Below are positions 25,518 through 35,799 of a stretch of DNA of 39,287 bases, piece by piece. Source of the DNA: Ramlibacter sp. (GTDB taxonomy: Bacteria > Pseudomonadota > Gammaproteobacteria > Burkholderiales > Burkholderiaceae_C). The position numbers and the translations under genes were made by a program. A model generated the notes under the pieces. The model did no database searches, had not been told where the DNA came from, and saw nothing but the letters and a program-made list of their open reading frames with translations. Numbering within the stretch: the first letter of the stretch is position 1; each line of letters begins with the position of its first letter. The stretch spans positions 1-39,287 of the forward strand of contig NZ_JACCWG010000005.1 of the NCBI RefSeq assembly GCF_013697775.1, read 5' to 3'.

Positions 25518-27587
25518 TTACATGGAAACGCGTACGCGTTGCGCGGGCCACAGCCAGCTCACCGCGGTGGTCACCGCGAAGCCCACCGGCACGCCGAACA
25601 CGCCGGCCAGCAGCGGCTGGATGCCCAGCCACAGCCACTGCCCCGGCGGCAGTCCGAGCATGGCCCGCACGGGCGGGGCATTCACCACCATGTAGTACAC
25701 GGTGATGCCAAGGCCCGCCAGCATGCCGGCCACCGCGCCGCGCCGGCTGGCGCCGCGCCAGAAGATGCCCAGCACCATCGCCGGCACGAAGGCCGATGCC
25801 GCCAGCGAGAACGAGGCCGACACCAGCGGCAGGATTTCCGCCGCCTTGAACGACGCGGCAATGGCCGCCGCCATGGCCACGCCGAGCAGCGCAAATTTCG
25901 ACAGGATCACGCGGTACTCGGGCGTGATGTTGCGGTTGATCTCGTGGCAGTAAATGTCGCGCACCAGCGCGTTGCTGATCGTCAGCAGCAGCCCGTCGGC
26001 GGTGGACAGCGCCGCCGCCAGGCCGCCGGCGGCGACCAGGCCCGACACCACGTACGGCAGCCCGCCGAGTTCCGGCGTCGCCAGCATGATGATGTCGGCG
26101 CCCATGCGGATCTCGCCCCACTGCAGGATGCCGTCACCGTTGACGTCGGCCACCGAGAGCAGCGAAGGGTCTACCTTGGCCCATTGCCCGATCCACGGCG
26201 GCAGCGCGCCGAAGCTGCTGCCCACCAGGTTGTTCATCACCTCGAACTTCACCAGCGCCGCGAGCGCCGGCGCGCTCAGGTACAGCAGCACGATGAAAAA
26301 CACCGACCACGCCACCGAAGCGCGCGCGGTGGCCACGCTGGGCGTGGTGTAGTAGCGCGTGAGCAGGTGCGGCAGGCCCGCCGTGCCCAGCATCAGGCAG
26401 AACATGAGCGCCAGGAAGTTGCGCCGCGAGATGTCGAAGGCCTCCTGCTCCTGCGGCGTGCCCTGCGGATCGCCCGCATAGGCCTGGCTGTGCGGCGGCA
26501 GGCCGCCCAGCGGCTTGGCGCGCTCGTAGCTTTCCTGCACCGCGCGCGTCCTGGCTTCGCGCGCGCCGGCGGCGTCCTTGGGCAGCGCGGCGAACTCGCG
26601 GTGCGCGCGCACGATCAGCGCCGAGTCCGCGCCCTGCGCCTTCAGCGCGCGGATGCGCTCCTGCGCTGCCGTGCGGTCGCGCGCCAGCGCCTCGTCGATG
26701 TTGCGCAGCTTGGCTTCGTACGCATGCGCGCGTGCCAGGAAGATCGCCCCCACCTGCTTTTCCGCGGGGTCCTGCATCAGCTTTTTTTCCAGCTCGGCGA
26801 TCTTCTGCAGCTGCGTGCCGTACACCAGCGGCGCCAGCGGGTTGCCAAGCTGCTTGTACGCGAGCCACGACACCGGGATCAGGAATGCCAGCAGCACCAC
26901 CACGTACTGCGCCACCTGGGTCCAGGTGATGGCACGCATGCCGCCCAGGAACGAGCACAGCAAAACGCCGCCGAGGCCCAGCAGGATGCCGATCTCGAAC
27001 TGCACGCCGGTCAGGCGCGAGGCGATCAGGCCGATGCCGTAGATCTGCGCCACCACATAGGTGAAGGAGCACAGCACCGCCGCGCCCGCGGCGATGACGC
27101 GTGGCCAGCGCCCGCCGTAGCGCACGCTGAAATAGTCCGGCACGGTGTACAGGTTCAGGCGCCGCAGGTGCGGCGCGATCAGCAGCGCCACCAGGCAGAA
27201 GCCGCCGCTCCAGCCCAGCACGTAGGCCAGCCCGCCGGCCTGGCCCGCGGTGCCGGAAAACCCCTGCAGGTACAGCCCGCCGGCCAGGCTGATGAACGAG
27301 GCCGCGCTCATCCAGTCGGCCGCCGCCGCCATGCCGTTGTACATGGGCGGGATGCGCCGGCCGGCCACGTAGTACTCCTCGGGGTCGCTGGTGCGGCCGT
27401 AGATGCCGATGGCCGCGTACATGATCACCGTGGAGAACAGGAAGATCGGGCCAAGCCAGTGGCGCGGCAGCCCGTTGCGCTCGGCCCAGGCCAGTAGCGC
27501 CAGGTAGGCGACGAAGCCCGCCACGTACAGCGCCAGGATGCGGTGCAGCCGGCGCTCGTAGGCGCGGTAGGCGGGCTCGCTAGCCAC
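25518..27587 (-). CDS. sodium:solute symporter, VC_2705-type, large subunit
   Basis: This 689-residue SSS-family transporter, with about 13 membrane helices, is related to acetate/cation symporter ActP. Seen are GRRIPPMYNGMAAAADWMSAASFISLAGGLY and NLYTVPDYFSVRYGGRWPRVIAA, typical of the VC_2705 branch. A hydrophilic insert at 257-388, rich in Glu/Lys/Arg and partly coiled coil, interrupts the core. An EF-hand-like DVNGDGILQWGE loop lies at 481-492. Sodium-site residues follow in the AAALSTADGLLLTISNALVRD segment. The start is GTG 27587, which overlaps the small subunit by eight bases. Substrate is probably a small carboxylate; that is inference. Confidence 0.93.
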   Translation of the reverse strand: MASEPAYRAYERRLHRILALYVAGFVAYLALLAWAERNGLPRHWLGPIFLFSTVIMYAAIGIYGRTSDPEEYYVAGRRIPPMYNGMAAAADWMSAASFISLAGGLYLQGFSGTAGQAGGLAYVLGWSGGFCLVALLIAPHLRRLNLYTVPDYFSVRYGGRWPRVIAAGAAVLCSFTYVVAQIYGIGLIASRLTGVQFEIGILLGLGGVLLCSFLGGMRAITWTQVAQYVVVLLAFLIPVSWLAYKQLGNPLAPLVYGTQLQKIAELEKKLMQDPAEKQVGAIFLARAHAYEAKLRNIDEALARDRTAAQERIRALKAQGADSALIVRAHREFAALPKDAAGAREARTRAVQESYERAKPLGGLPPHSQAYAGDPQGTPQEQEAFDISRRNFLALMFCLMLGTAGLPHLLTRYYTTPSVATARASVAWSVFFIVLLYLSAPALAALVKFEVMNNLVGSSFGALPPWIGQWAKVDPSLLSVADVNGDGILQWGEIRMGADIIMLATPELGGLPYVVSGLVAAGGLAAALSTADGLLLTISNALVRDIYCHEINRNITPEYRVILSKFALLGVAMAAAIAASFKAAEILPLVSASFSLAASAFVPAMVLGIFWRGASRRGAVAGMLAGLGITVYYMVVNAPPVRAMLGLPPGQWLWLGIQPLLAGVFGVPVGFAVTTAVSWLWPAQRVRVSM

Positions 27588-27852
27588 CGGCTTGCTCTTC
27601 CTCAGGAGACAGCGGCTCCTCGGGATCGAGGCGCGCCATCGCCCAGGCGTAGCTCACCACGATGGCGATGAACACCAGCAGCGCGCCCTGCGCCGCGAAC
27701 CAGTAGCTGAATTGCCACGGCCCGACGGCGAAATCCAGCGCGCGGGCGAAGTAGCACACGCCAAAACCCGCCGCCGCCCACACCGCCAGCAGCCCCGCCT
27801 TCAGCCACAGCACGCGCGGATCGTGGTGCTCGTATGCCGCAGGTTCGTCCAT
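27580..27852 (-). CDS. DUF4212 symporter small subunit
   Basis: A 90-residue membrane protein with two hydrophobic helices (LWLKAGLLAVWAAAGFGVCYFA and FSYWFAAQGALLVFIAIVVSYAWAM) and a charged end (DPEEPLSPEEEQ). This is the DUF4212 pattern, the small partner of VC_2705-type symporters. Its 3' end overlaps the large-subunit GTG by eight bases, so the two are probably made together. It lies 36 bases upstream (by coordinate) of the ppsA stop, on the same strand; co-transcription with ppsA is possible. Confidence 0.93.
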   Translation of the reverse strand: MDEPAAYEHHDPRVLWLKAGLLAVWAAAGFGVCYFARALDFAVGPWQFSYWFAAQGALLVFIAIVVSYAWAMARLDPEEPLSPEEEQAGG

Positions 27853-27888
27853 GGCGCGGGATCATCGCACCGGCCGCAGCTGTGCTGG

Positions 27889-30285
<2,397 letters not shown>

Positions 30286-30310
30286 GACAAAGCTCCAGAA
30301 GTTGAAACCG

Positions 30311-30344
30311 GGTCCGCGCGCCAGCGCAGCGAGGCGCGCGGACC
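30311..30344. repeat. 12-bp perfect inverted repeat in the ppsA leader
   Basis: GGTCCGCGCGCC (30311-30322) and GGCGCGCGGACC (30333-30344) flank a 10-base loop, 26 bases upstream of the ppsA ATG. There is no T-tract after it on either strand, so it is not a standard terminator. It could be an mRNA hairpin or an operator. Confidence 0.65.
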
Positions 30345-30481
30345 GGCCAGCATGCTTTGTTGTTGTTGCTTGGGGCTGTGGCGGGGCATGGCGCGTCGGA
30401 TGAATTCGTTGCGTTGCATTGTAGGCGTGCGAGCCTTTTTTGAGGCTGGCAAGGCGCCGGCGAAGCGGTACAGTGGCGGGC

Positions 30482-31303
30482 ATGCACACCCGCACGGTCT
30501 TCTTCATCTCCGACGGCACCGGCATCACGGCGGAAACCTTCGGCAACGCCATCCTGGCGCAGTTCGAATTCAAGCCGCGCCACGTGCGCCTGCCCTTCAT
30601 CGACACGGTCGACAAGGCGCACCAGGTGGCGCGCCAGGTCAACCACACGGCCGAGCTGGAAGGCCGCAAGCCGGTGGTGTTCACCACGCTGGTCAATGTC
30701 GAGGTGCTGCAGGTCATCGAGCAGAACTGCAAGGCCATGGTGCTGGACATGTTCGGCACCTTCGTGCGGCCGCTGGAAATTGAGCTGGGCATGAAGTCCA
30801 GCCACCGCGTGGGGCGCTTCTCGGACGTGAGCAAGAGCAAGGCCTACCACGACCGCATCGAAGCCATCAATTTCAGCTTGGCGCACGACGACGGCCAGTC
30901 CGACCGCGACCTGGAACAGGCCGACGTGATCCTGGTCGGCGTGAGCCGCAGCGGCAAGACGCCGACCTCGCTCTACCTGGCCATGCAGTACGGCCTGAAG
31001 GCGGCCAATTACCCGCTCATCCCCGAGGACTTCGACCGCAAGCAGTTGCCGGGAACCCTGGCCGTGCATCGCAAGAAGATTTTCGGCCTGACGATCCAGC
31101 CCGAACGGCTGAGCGAAATCCGCAACGAGCGGCGGCCGAACTCGCTCTATGCCTCGCTGGAGAACTGCCGCAACGAAGTGGCCGAAGCCGAGGCCATGAT
31201 GCGGCGCGAGGGTATCCGGTGGCTGTCGACCACCACCAAGTCGATCGAAGAGATCGCCACCACCATCCTGCAGGAAATCCGGCCCGAGCGGCTGGAGTAC
31301 TGA
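30482..31303 (+). CDS. ppsR: PEP synthase regulatory protein (kinase/pyrophosphorylase)
   Basis: This 273-residue DUF299 protein inactivates PEP synthase by ADP-dependent phosphorylation and reactivates it by phosphate-dependent dephosphorylation. Family marks are [21 protein letters not shown], the [11 protein letters not shown] stretch, [12 protein letters not shown], and the P-loop [18 protein letters not shown] 30482 ([12 protein letters not shown]) matches the family N-terminus; longer readings lack it. It is divergent from ppsA, its likely target, which supports the pairing. ahpC begins 115 bases downstream but appears to have its own leader. Confidence 0.96.
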   Translation: MHTRTVFFISDGTGITAETFGNAILAQFEFKPRHVRLPFIDTVDKAHQVARQVNHTAELEGRKPVVFTTLVNVEVLQVIEQNCKAMVLDMFGTFVRPLEIELGMKSSHRVGRFSDVSKSKAYHDRIEAINFSLAHDDGQSDRDLEQADVILVGVSRSGKTPTSLYLAMQYGLKAANYPLIPEDFDRKQLPGTLAVHRKKIFGLTIQPERLSEIRNERRPNSLYASLENCRNEVAEAEAMMRREGIRWLSTTTKSIEEIATTILQEIRPERLEY

Positions 31304-31347
31304 CCCCCTCCATAGACGGCTCCTAAAAGCACGATTGGCGCTTTGAA

Positions 31348-31376
31348 TTGCGTTCGCATTGGCGCGTCCATACCAT
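31348..31376 (+). promoter_or_regulatory. possible ahpC promoter
   Basis: TTGCGT (31348-31353) and TACCAT (31371-31376) are 17 bases apart. ATAG occurs at 31312, 31375 and 31406, and ATAG-7-CAAT (31375-31389) resembles an OxyR half-site, but the full four-part OxyR pattern is not met. Weak by eye. Confidence 0.3.
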
Positions 31377-31418
31377 AGACAACATCAATCGAATTCAATT
31401 CATCCATAGGAGCAGTTC

Positions 31419-31991
31419 ATGTCTTTGGTCAACCAGCAAGTCCCGTCCTTCACCGCCACCGCGTACCACAACGGCAAGTTCGTGCCGGTCACGCAGGAGA
31501 ACTTCAAGGGCAAGTGGTCGGTGGTCGTGTTCTACCCGGCCAACTTCACATTCGTCTGCCCTACCGAGCTGGGCGACCTGGCCGACAACTACGCGCAATT
31601 CCAGAAGCTGGGCGTGGAGCTCTACGGCGTGTCCACCGACACCCACTTCACCCACAAGGCCTGGCACGACACCTCGGACACCATCAAGAAGGTGCAATAC
31701 CCGCTGGTCGGCGACCCCAACCACCAGCTGGCAACCTTCTTCCAGGTGCTGATCACCGAGGGCGAGGACGCGGGCCTGGCGCTGCGCGGCACCTTCGTGA
31801 TCGACCCCGAAGGCCGCATCAAGACCATCGAGGTGCACGACAACGGCATCGGCCGCGACGCCCAGGAAACCCTGCGCCGCGTGACGGCCGCCCAGTACAT
31901 CGCTGCGCACCCAGGCGAAGTGTGCCCGGCCAAGTTGAGCGAAGGCGCCGAAACGCTGACGCCGTCGCTGGACCTGGTCGGCAAGATCTAA
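31419..31991 (+). CDS. ahpC: alkyl hydroperoxide reductase subunit C
   Basis: A 190-residue typical 2-Cys peroxiredoxin. The peroxidatic Cys47 lies in [17 protein letters not shown] and the resolving Cys169 in [10 protein letters not shown], close to E. coli Cys46 and Cys165. The Thr and Arg of the active site and the GxxR loop ([17 protein letters not shown]) are present, and it ends [10 protein letters not shown]. Start ATG 31419 has AGGAG nine bases before. ahpF follows 10 bases downstream, so the pair is one transcript. It is a scavenger of peroxide and organic peroxide. Confidence 0.98.
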   Translation: MSLVNQQVPSFTATAYHNGKFVPVTQENFKGKWSVVVFYPANFTFVCPTELGDLADNYAQFQKLGVELYGVSTDTHFTHKAWHDTSDTIKKVQYPLVGDPNHQLATFFQVLITEGEDAGLALRGTFVIDPEGRIKTIEVHDNGIGRDAQETLRRVTAAQYIAAHPGEVCPAKLSEGAETLTPSLDLVGKI

Positions 31992-32001
31992 GGAGCCCGC
32001 C

Positions 32002-33549
32002 ATGCTCGACGCCAACCTCAAGGCACAGCTTGCCGGCTATCTGCAGCGCATCGCGAATCCGGTCGAGGTGGTGGCGTCGCTGGACGACACGCCGGCCTCG
32101 GCCGAGCTGAGTGCGCTGCTTAAGGACGTGGCCGAAGCGTCTCCGCTCATCCGCCTGAGCGAAACGCGCGGCGGCCCGGCCCGCACGCCCTCGTTCTCGG
32201 TCAACCGGCCGGGCGAGAACACCGGCCCGCGCTTTGCCGGCCTGCCGATGGGCCATGAGTTCACCTCGCTGGTGCTGGCGCTGCTGCAGGTCGGCGGCTA
32301 CCCGCCCAAGGTGGACGAGGCCGTGCTGCAGCGCGTGCGCGCGCTGGACCGCGACCTGGAGTTCGAGATCTACGTCTCGCTGTCCTGCCACAACTGCCCG
32401 GACGTGGTGCAGGCGCTCAACCTGATGGCGGTGCAGAACCCGCGCATCAAGGCGACCATGATCGACGGTGCGCTGTTCCAGGACGAGGTGAAGGAGCGCC
32501 AGATCATGGCCGTTCCCACCGTGTTCCTGAACGGCACGCATTTCGGCCAGGGCCGCATGGCGCTGGAAGAGATCCTGGCCAAGGTGGACACCGGCGCCAC
32601 CGAACGCGCGGCGCAGGACATCTCGGCCAAGGAACCGTTCGACGTGCTGATCGTCGGCGGCGGCCCCGCCGGCGCGGCGGCCGCCGTGTATGCGGCGCGC
32701 AAGGGCATCCGCACCGGCATCGCGTCGGAGCGCTTCGGCGGCCAGGTGCTGGACACGCTGGGCATCGAGAACTTCGTCTCCATCAAGGAAACCGAAGGCC
32801 TGAAGTTCGCGATGGCCCTGGAGGAGCACGTGCGCCACTACGACGTGGACATCATGAACCTGCAGCGCGCCAAGGCCTTGAAGCGCGGCACCGACCTGAT
32901 CGAGGTGGAACTGGAAAGCGGCGCGGCGCTCAAGGCGCGCAGCGTGATCGTCACCACCGGCGCGCGCTGGCGCATGCTGGGCGTGCCAGGAGAGCAGGAG
33001 TACCGCAACAAGGGCGTGGCCTACTGCCCGCACTGCGACGGTCCGCTGTTCAAGGGCAAGCGCGTGGCGGTGGTGGGCGGCGGCAACTCCGGCGTGGAAG
33101 CGGCGATCGACCTGGCCGGCCTGGTGGCGCACGTGACGCTGGTGGAGTTCGACACCAAACTGCGTGCCGACGCGGTGCTGCAGAAGAAGCTGGCCACCCT
33201 GCCCAACGTCGACGTGGTCCTGAACGCGCAGTCCACCGAAGTGGCGGGCGACGGCCAGAAGGTCAACGGCCTGGTCTACAAGGACCGCGCATCGGGCGAG
33301 ACGCGGCGCGTGGAGCTGGAAGGCGTGTTCGTGCAGATCGGCCTGGTGCCCAACACCGAGTGGCTGAAAGGCACGCTGGAGCTCTCGCGCCACGGCGAGA
33401 TCGTGGTGGACGCGCGCGGCCAAACCTCCATTCCCGGCGTGTTCGCCGCGGGCGACGCGACTACGGTGCCGTTCAAGCAGATCATCATCGCCGCCGGCGA
33501 CGGTGCCAAGGCCGCGCTGGGCGCGTTCGACCACCTGATCCGCAGCTGA
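32002..33549 (+). CDS. ahpF: alkyl hydroperoxide reductase subunit F
   Basis: This 515-residue flavoprotein reduces AhpC with NADH. The N-terminal double thioredoxin-like domain has CHNC at Cys129/Cys132. The thioredoxin-reductase part has the FAD motif [17 protein letters not shown], the CPHC redox pair at Cys342/Cys345, the NADH motif [15 protein letters not shown], and [28 protein letters not shown]. Length and cysteine positions closely fit E. coli AhpF (521; 129/132 and 345/348). It sits 10 bases after ahpC; bfr follows after 55 bases. Confidence 0.98.
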   Translation: MLDANLKAQLAGYLQRIANPVEVVASLDDTPASAELSALLKDVAEASPLIRLSETRGGPARTPSFSVNRPGENTGPRFAGLPMGHEFTSLVLALLQVGGYPPKVDEAVLQRVRALDRDLEFEIYVSLSCHNCPDVVQALNLMAVQNPRIKATMIDGALFQDEVKERQIMAVPTVFLNGTHFGQGRMALEEILAKVDTGATERAAQDISAKEPFDVLIVGGGPAGAAAAVYAARKGIRTGIASERFGGQVLDTLGIENFVSIKETEGLKFAMALEEHVRHYDVDIMNLQRAKALKRGTDLIEVELESGAALKARSVIVTTGARWRMLGVPGEQEYRNKGVAYCPHCDGPLFKGKRVAVVGGGNSGVEAAIDLAGLVAHVTLVEFDTKLRADAVLQKKLATLPNVDVVLNAQSTEVAGDGQKVNGLVYKDRASGETRRVELEGVFVQIGLVPNTEWLKGTLELSRHGEIVVDARGQTSIPGVFAAGDATTVPFKQIIIAAGDGAKAALGAFDHLIRS

Positions 33550-33604
33550 TTCGCCCACCGACTTGCGCCACAATGCGGTCCAGACAACATCGAGCGAGTG
33601 CACC

Positions 33605-34081
33605 ATGCAAGGCGATCCGCAAGTCATCCAGCATCTGCAGGCCCAGCTGCGCAACGAGCTGACGGCCACCAACCAGTACTTCCTGCACTACCGCATCCTC
33701 AAGCACTGGGGCTTCGAGAAACTGGCGAAGAAGGAGTACGAGGAATCCATCGGCGAGATGAAGCACGCGGACAAGCTGATGGCGCGCATCCTGATGCTGG
33801 ACGGCCTGCCCAACCTGCAGGACCTTGGCAAGCTGCTGATCGGCGAGGACGTGCCGGAGATCCTGGAAGGCGACCTGCAAAGCGAGCGCGGCGCGCAGAC
33901 CGCGCTGAAGGCCGGCATCGCCCACTGCGAGGCGGCGCGCGACTACGTCTCGCGCGACCTGCTGCAAGACATCCTCGTGGACACCGAGGAGCACATCGAC
34001 TACCTGGAGACGCAGCTCGACCTGCTGGCCAAGATCGGCCTGCCGAACTATCTGCAGTCGCAGATGGGCGAGCAGAGCTAG
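33605..34081 (+). CDS. bfr: bacterioferritin
   Basis: A 158-residue 24-subunit iron store with haem. The ferroxidase ligands Glu18, Tyr25, Glu51 and His54 are all seen (RNELTATNQYFLHY; GEMKHADKLM), as is the haem-binding Met52. The second pair lies in EEHIDYLETQLDL. The ATG at 33605 gives the normal start (MQGDPQVIQHLQAQLRNEL); an upstream ATG at 33563 would add unconserved residues. It follows ahpF and precedes the convergent glycolipid-binding-like gene, overlapping its stop by four bases. Together with ahpCF it controls iron and peroxide. Confidence 0.98.
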   Translation: MQGDPQVIQHLQAQLRNELTATNQYFLHYRILKHWGFEKLAKKEYEESIGEMKHADKLMARILMLDGLPNLQDLGKLLIGEDVPEILEGDLQSERGAQTALKAGIAHCEAARDYVSRDLLQDILVDTEEHIDYLETQLDLLAKIGLPNYLQSQMGEQS

Positions 34082-34716
34082 GCTGTCAGTCCGGCACGGC
34101 GCCAGTACGGCGGATAGCGCAAGACAAGCCCGTCTGAACCCACCAGCAGCTCGGCGCTGAATCCGGATCCGGCGCTGTGGTAGCGCTCGGTGGACGCCGC
34201 CTCCTGTCCTTGCCCTTGCGCGCTGCTGCCGGCCAGCATCTGGTAGCGGAACGTCCGCAGCTTAGGGTCATCGCTCGCGCCAGCCGTGTAGCGCTGTCGC
34301 ACCGGCTGCACCTGCAGGTCGGGCAGGCGGATGTAGGCCATCACGAAATCCCTGCTCTGGCCCGGCGTCCACGACAGCCGCTGGATCGGCAGGGTGTTGG
34401 TCAGCGGCGTGCCCATGATGTCGATGTCCAGCGCCTCGGCCAAGTCCGGCCGCGCGGCGCCGTCCACTTCCCAGCCCTCTGAATGCTTGCGCAGCCGCAG
34501 TTCGCGCCGGACCGCGCCGTGCGCGAGCTTCAGTTCGACCTGCTGGAACTGCCACTGCGGCTCGCAGTGCAGCGTGTAGGCGAGATCCAGCGGCACGCCT
34601 TCCCATTCGGCCACCACGCGCCCCTGCACGCGCACGCCCTGCTCGTCGCGCTCGACGTTCGCCACGTCCAGGCCGGGGCGTTCCAGCCATTCCCATGCGA
34701 TCAACTGCTGCGTCAT
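34078..34716 (-). CDS. putative glycolipid-binding protein (DUF1089-like)
   Basis: A 212-residue soluble protein resembling the COG3554/DUF1089 group. It opens MTQQLIAWEWLERPGLDVAN and has many beta strands: VRVQGRVVAEWEGVPLDLAYTLHCEPQWQFQQVEL, DIDIMGTPLTNTLPIQRLSW, VMAYIRLPDLQVQPVRQRYT, and FSAELLVGSDGLVLRYPPYW. This is the typical WxW, LPIRRL, and YP-WR pattern, with a proposed glycolipid-binding role, though the biochemical basis is thin. AAGGAG lies a few bases before ATG 34716. The convergent bfr overlaps by four bases. Confidence is high for the family and low for function. Confidence 0.85.
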   Translation of the reverse strand: MTQQLIAWEWLERPGLDVANVERDEQGVRVQGRVVAEWEGVPLDLAYTLHCEPQWQFQQVELKLAHGAVRRELRLRKHSEGWEVDGAARPDLAEALDIDIMGTPLTNTLPIQRLSWTPGQSRDFVMAYIRLPDLQVQPVRQRYTAGASDDPKLRTFRYQMLAGSSAQGQGQEAASTERYHSAGSGFSAELLVGSDGLVLRYPPYWRRAGLTA

Positions 34717-34731
34717 CGGTACGGTCTCCTT

Positions 34732-34747
34732 GGTTGTTGCGACAACC
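34732..34747. promoter_or_regulatory. palindromic site upstream of the glycolipid-binding-like gene
   Basis: GGTTGT-TGCG-ACAACC is a perfect 6+4+6 inverted repeat, 16-31 bases before the ATG at 34716, where a repressor would block transcription or translation. It could be an operator or chance; no cognate regulator is evident nearby. Confidence 0.35.
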
Positions 34748-34801
34748 CACTGTAGGGAGCCCGCCCGCGGCGCGCCACTGGCGAAAAAGACAATGTCCCC
34801 A

Positions 34802-34827
34802 GGGAATCCGCCAAGCCGGCGGATCCC
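34802..34827 (-). terminator. terminator-like hairpin after the FTR1 permease gene
   Basis: GGGATCCGCC and GGCGGATTCCC pair with one bulged base around a short loop, 15 bases after the FTR1 stop on the minus strand. The T-rich run TCTTTTTC follows only after some 12 bases, so it is not a standard intrinsic terminator. Confidence 0.45.
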
Positions 34828-34841
34828 AGCCCAAGCATCGC

Positions 34842-35624
34842 TCAGGCGCTGTTCTGCGCCGGCAGCTGGCGGCCGCGGCGGTCCTTCCAGAAGGCGCCGA
34901 TCAGCCACACCGAGGGCAGCGCCACCATCAGCAGCGAGATCACCTGGGCGACCGTGCCTTCGGCCAGGTTCTCGGTGGCGTTGTGCCAGTACGCGTTGTC
35001 GATGCCGGGGACCAGCGCGCTCTCGGTGAACTCGTGGAAGCCGTGGATCACAAGTTGCGCCGAAAACACCACCATGAATACGGCGGTGACCTGAAAGAAG
35101 CGGCTCAGGTTCACCTTGCTGCCGTGGCGCGTCCACAGCCAGGCGATCCAGGCGGCCAGCGCGAAGCCGACGGCCCCGCCCCAGGCCATGTGGGCCAGGT
35201 CGCCGTTGACGGCGAGCGAGGCGATCATCGTCGCCGTCTCCACGCCCTCGCGCCCCACCATGAACAGGGCGAAGGCGAACACCGCCCACCAGCCGGCGCC
35301 GCCTTCGCGCTCGCTCGCCTCGCCCAGCCTGCCGTCGATGTGCTTCTTCATGTGCCGGCCCATGCGAAGCATGTGCACGGTGCAGCTCATCACCGCGACG
35401 GCCGCGATCCACGCCATGACGCCTTCCCAGGCCGGCGACATGGCGCCGACGCGCGCCAGCACCACGCCCAGCACGGCGGACAGCCCGAGTGCGGTCAGCA
35501 CGCCGGCGCGGATGGCGCCGACCAGCGCCTCGCGGCCGGTGCGGCGCAGGTAGAGGGCGGCGATGGCGACGACCAGCAGCGCCTCCAGGCCTTCACGGAA
35601 CGAAATCAGCAGCGTTTGCAGCAT
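34842..35624 (-). CDS. FTR1-family high-affinity iron permease
   Basis: A 260-residue inner-membrane protein with about seven helices and the two REGxE iron-binding motifs: REGLE at 10-14 and REGVE at 125-129. These are the Fe-binding helices of FTR1/EfeU permeases. The remaining helices include GVMAWIAAVAVMSCTVHMLRMGRHMKKHIDG and LSRFFQVTAVFMVVFSAQLVIHGFHEFTE. EfeO and EfeB are not next to it. Start ATG 35624 is preceded by AAGGTG. A Fur-like site lies in its promoter, and the TonB receptor diverges from the same region. Confidence 0.94.
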   Translation of the reverse strand: MLQTLLISFREGLEALLVVAIAALYLRRTGREALVGAIRAGVLTALGLSAVLGVVLARVGAMSPAWEGVMAWIAAVAVMSCTVHMLRMGRHMKKHIDGRLGEASEREGGAGWWAVFAFALFMVGREGVETATMIASLAVNGDLAHMAWGGAVGFALAAWIAWLWTRHGSKVNLSRFFQVTAVFMVVFSAQLVIHGFHEFTESALVPGIDNAYWHNATENLAEGTVAQVISLLMVALPSVWLIGAFWKDRRGRQLPAQNSA

Positions 35625-35660
35625 GGAAACACCTTTTGTGCAGAGGTTGGGTGACAACGT

Positions 35661-35690
35661 ATCCTAAATGAGATAGATTCGCATTTGCAA
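35661..35690 (-). promoter_or_regulatory. FTR1 permease promoter with a Fur box in its spacer
   Basis: On the minus strand TTGCAA (35685-35690) is a -35 and TAGGAT (35661-35666) a -10, with an 18-base spacer. A Fur-type 19-mer occupies that spacer (35667-35685, AATGAGATAGATTCGCATT; about 13 of 18 matches to AATGATAATnATTATCATT). Iron-loaded Fur bound here would block the permease promoter. It may also affect the receptor on the other strand. Confidence 0.6.
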
Positions 35691-35799
35691 GTAAATTTTT
35701 GAAAACCCACCCGCCAGCCAGTTCGCGTCCCGCGCCAGCCAGCCTCATGTGTTCGATCCAGCCGGCCGCAAGTGCCGGTTTTCTGTCCGGAGGTTTCCC

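Noticed and set aside
25428-27497. Long open frame antisense to the symporter
   Set aside because: Composition is Arg/His/Gln-rich with no domain; it exactly shadows the well-supported symporter gene.
31304-31418. Full OxyR operator at ahpC
   Set aside because: ATAG-type half-sites occur, but the complete four-part OxyR spacing is not met.
35749-35799. GTG start at 35749 for the TonB receptor
   Set aside because: No ribosome site lies before it, whereas the TTG at 35800 has CGGAGG at the right distance and a normal leader peptide.
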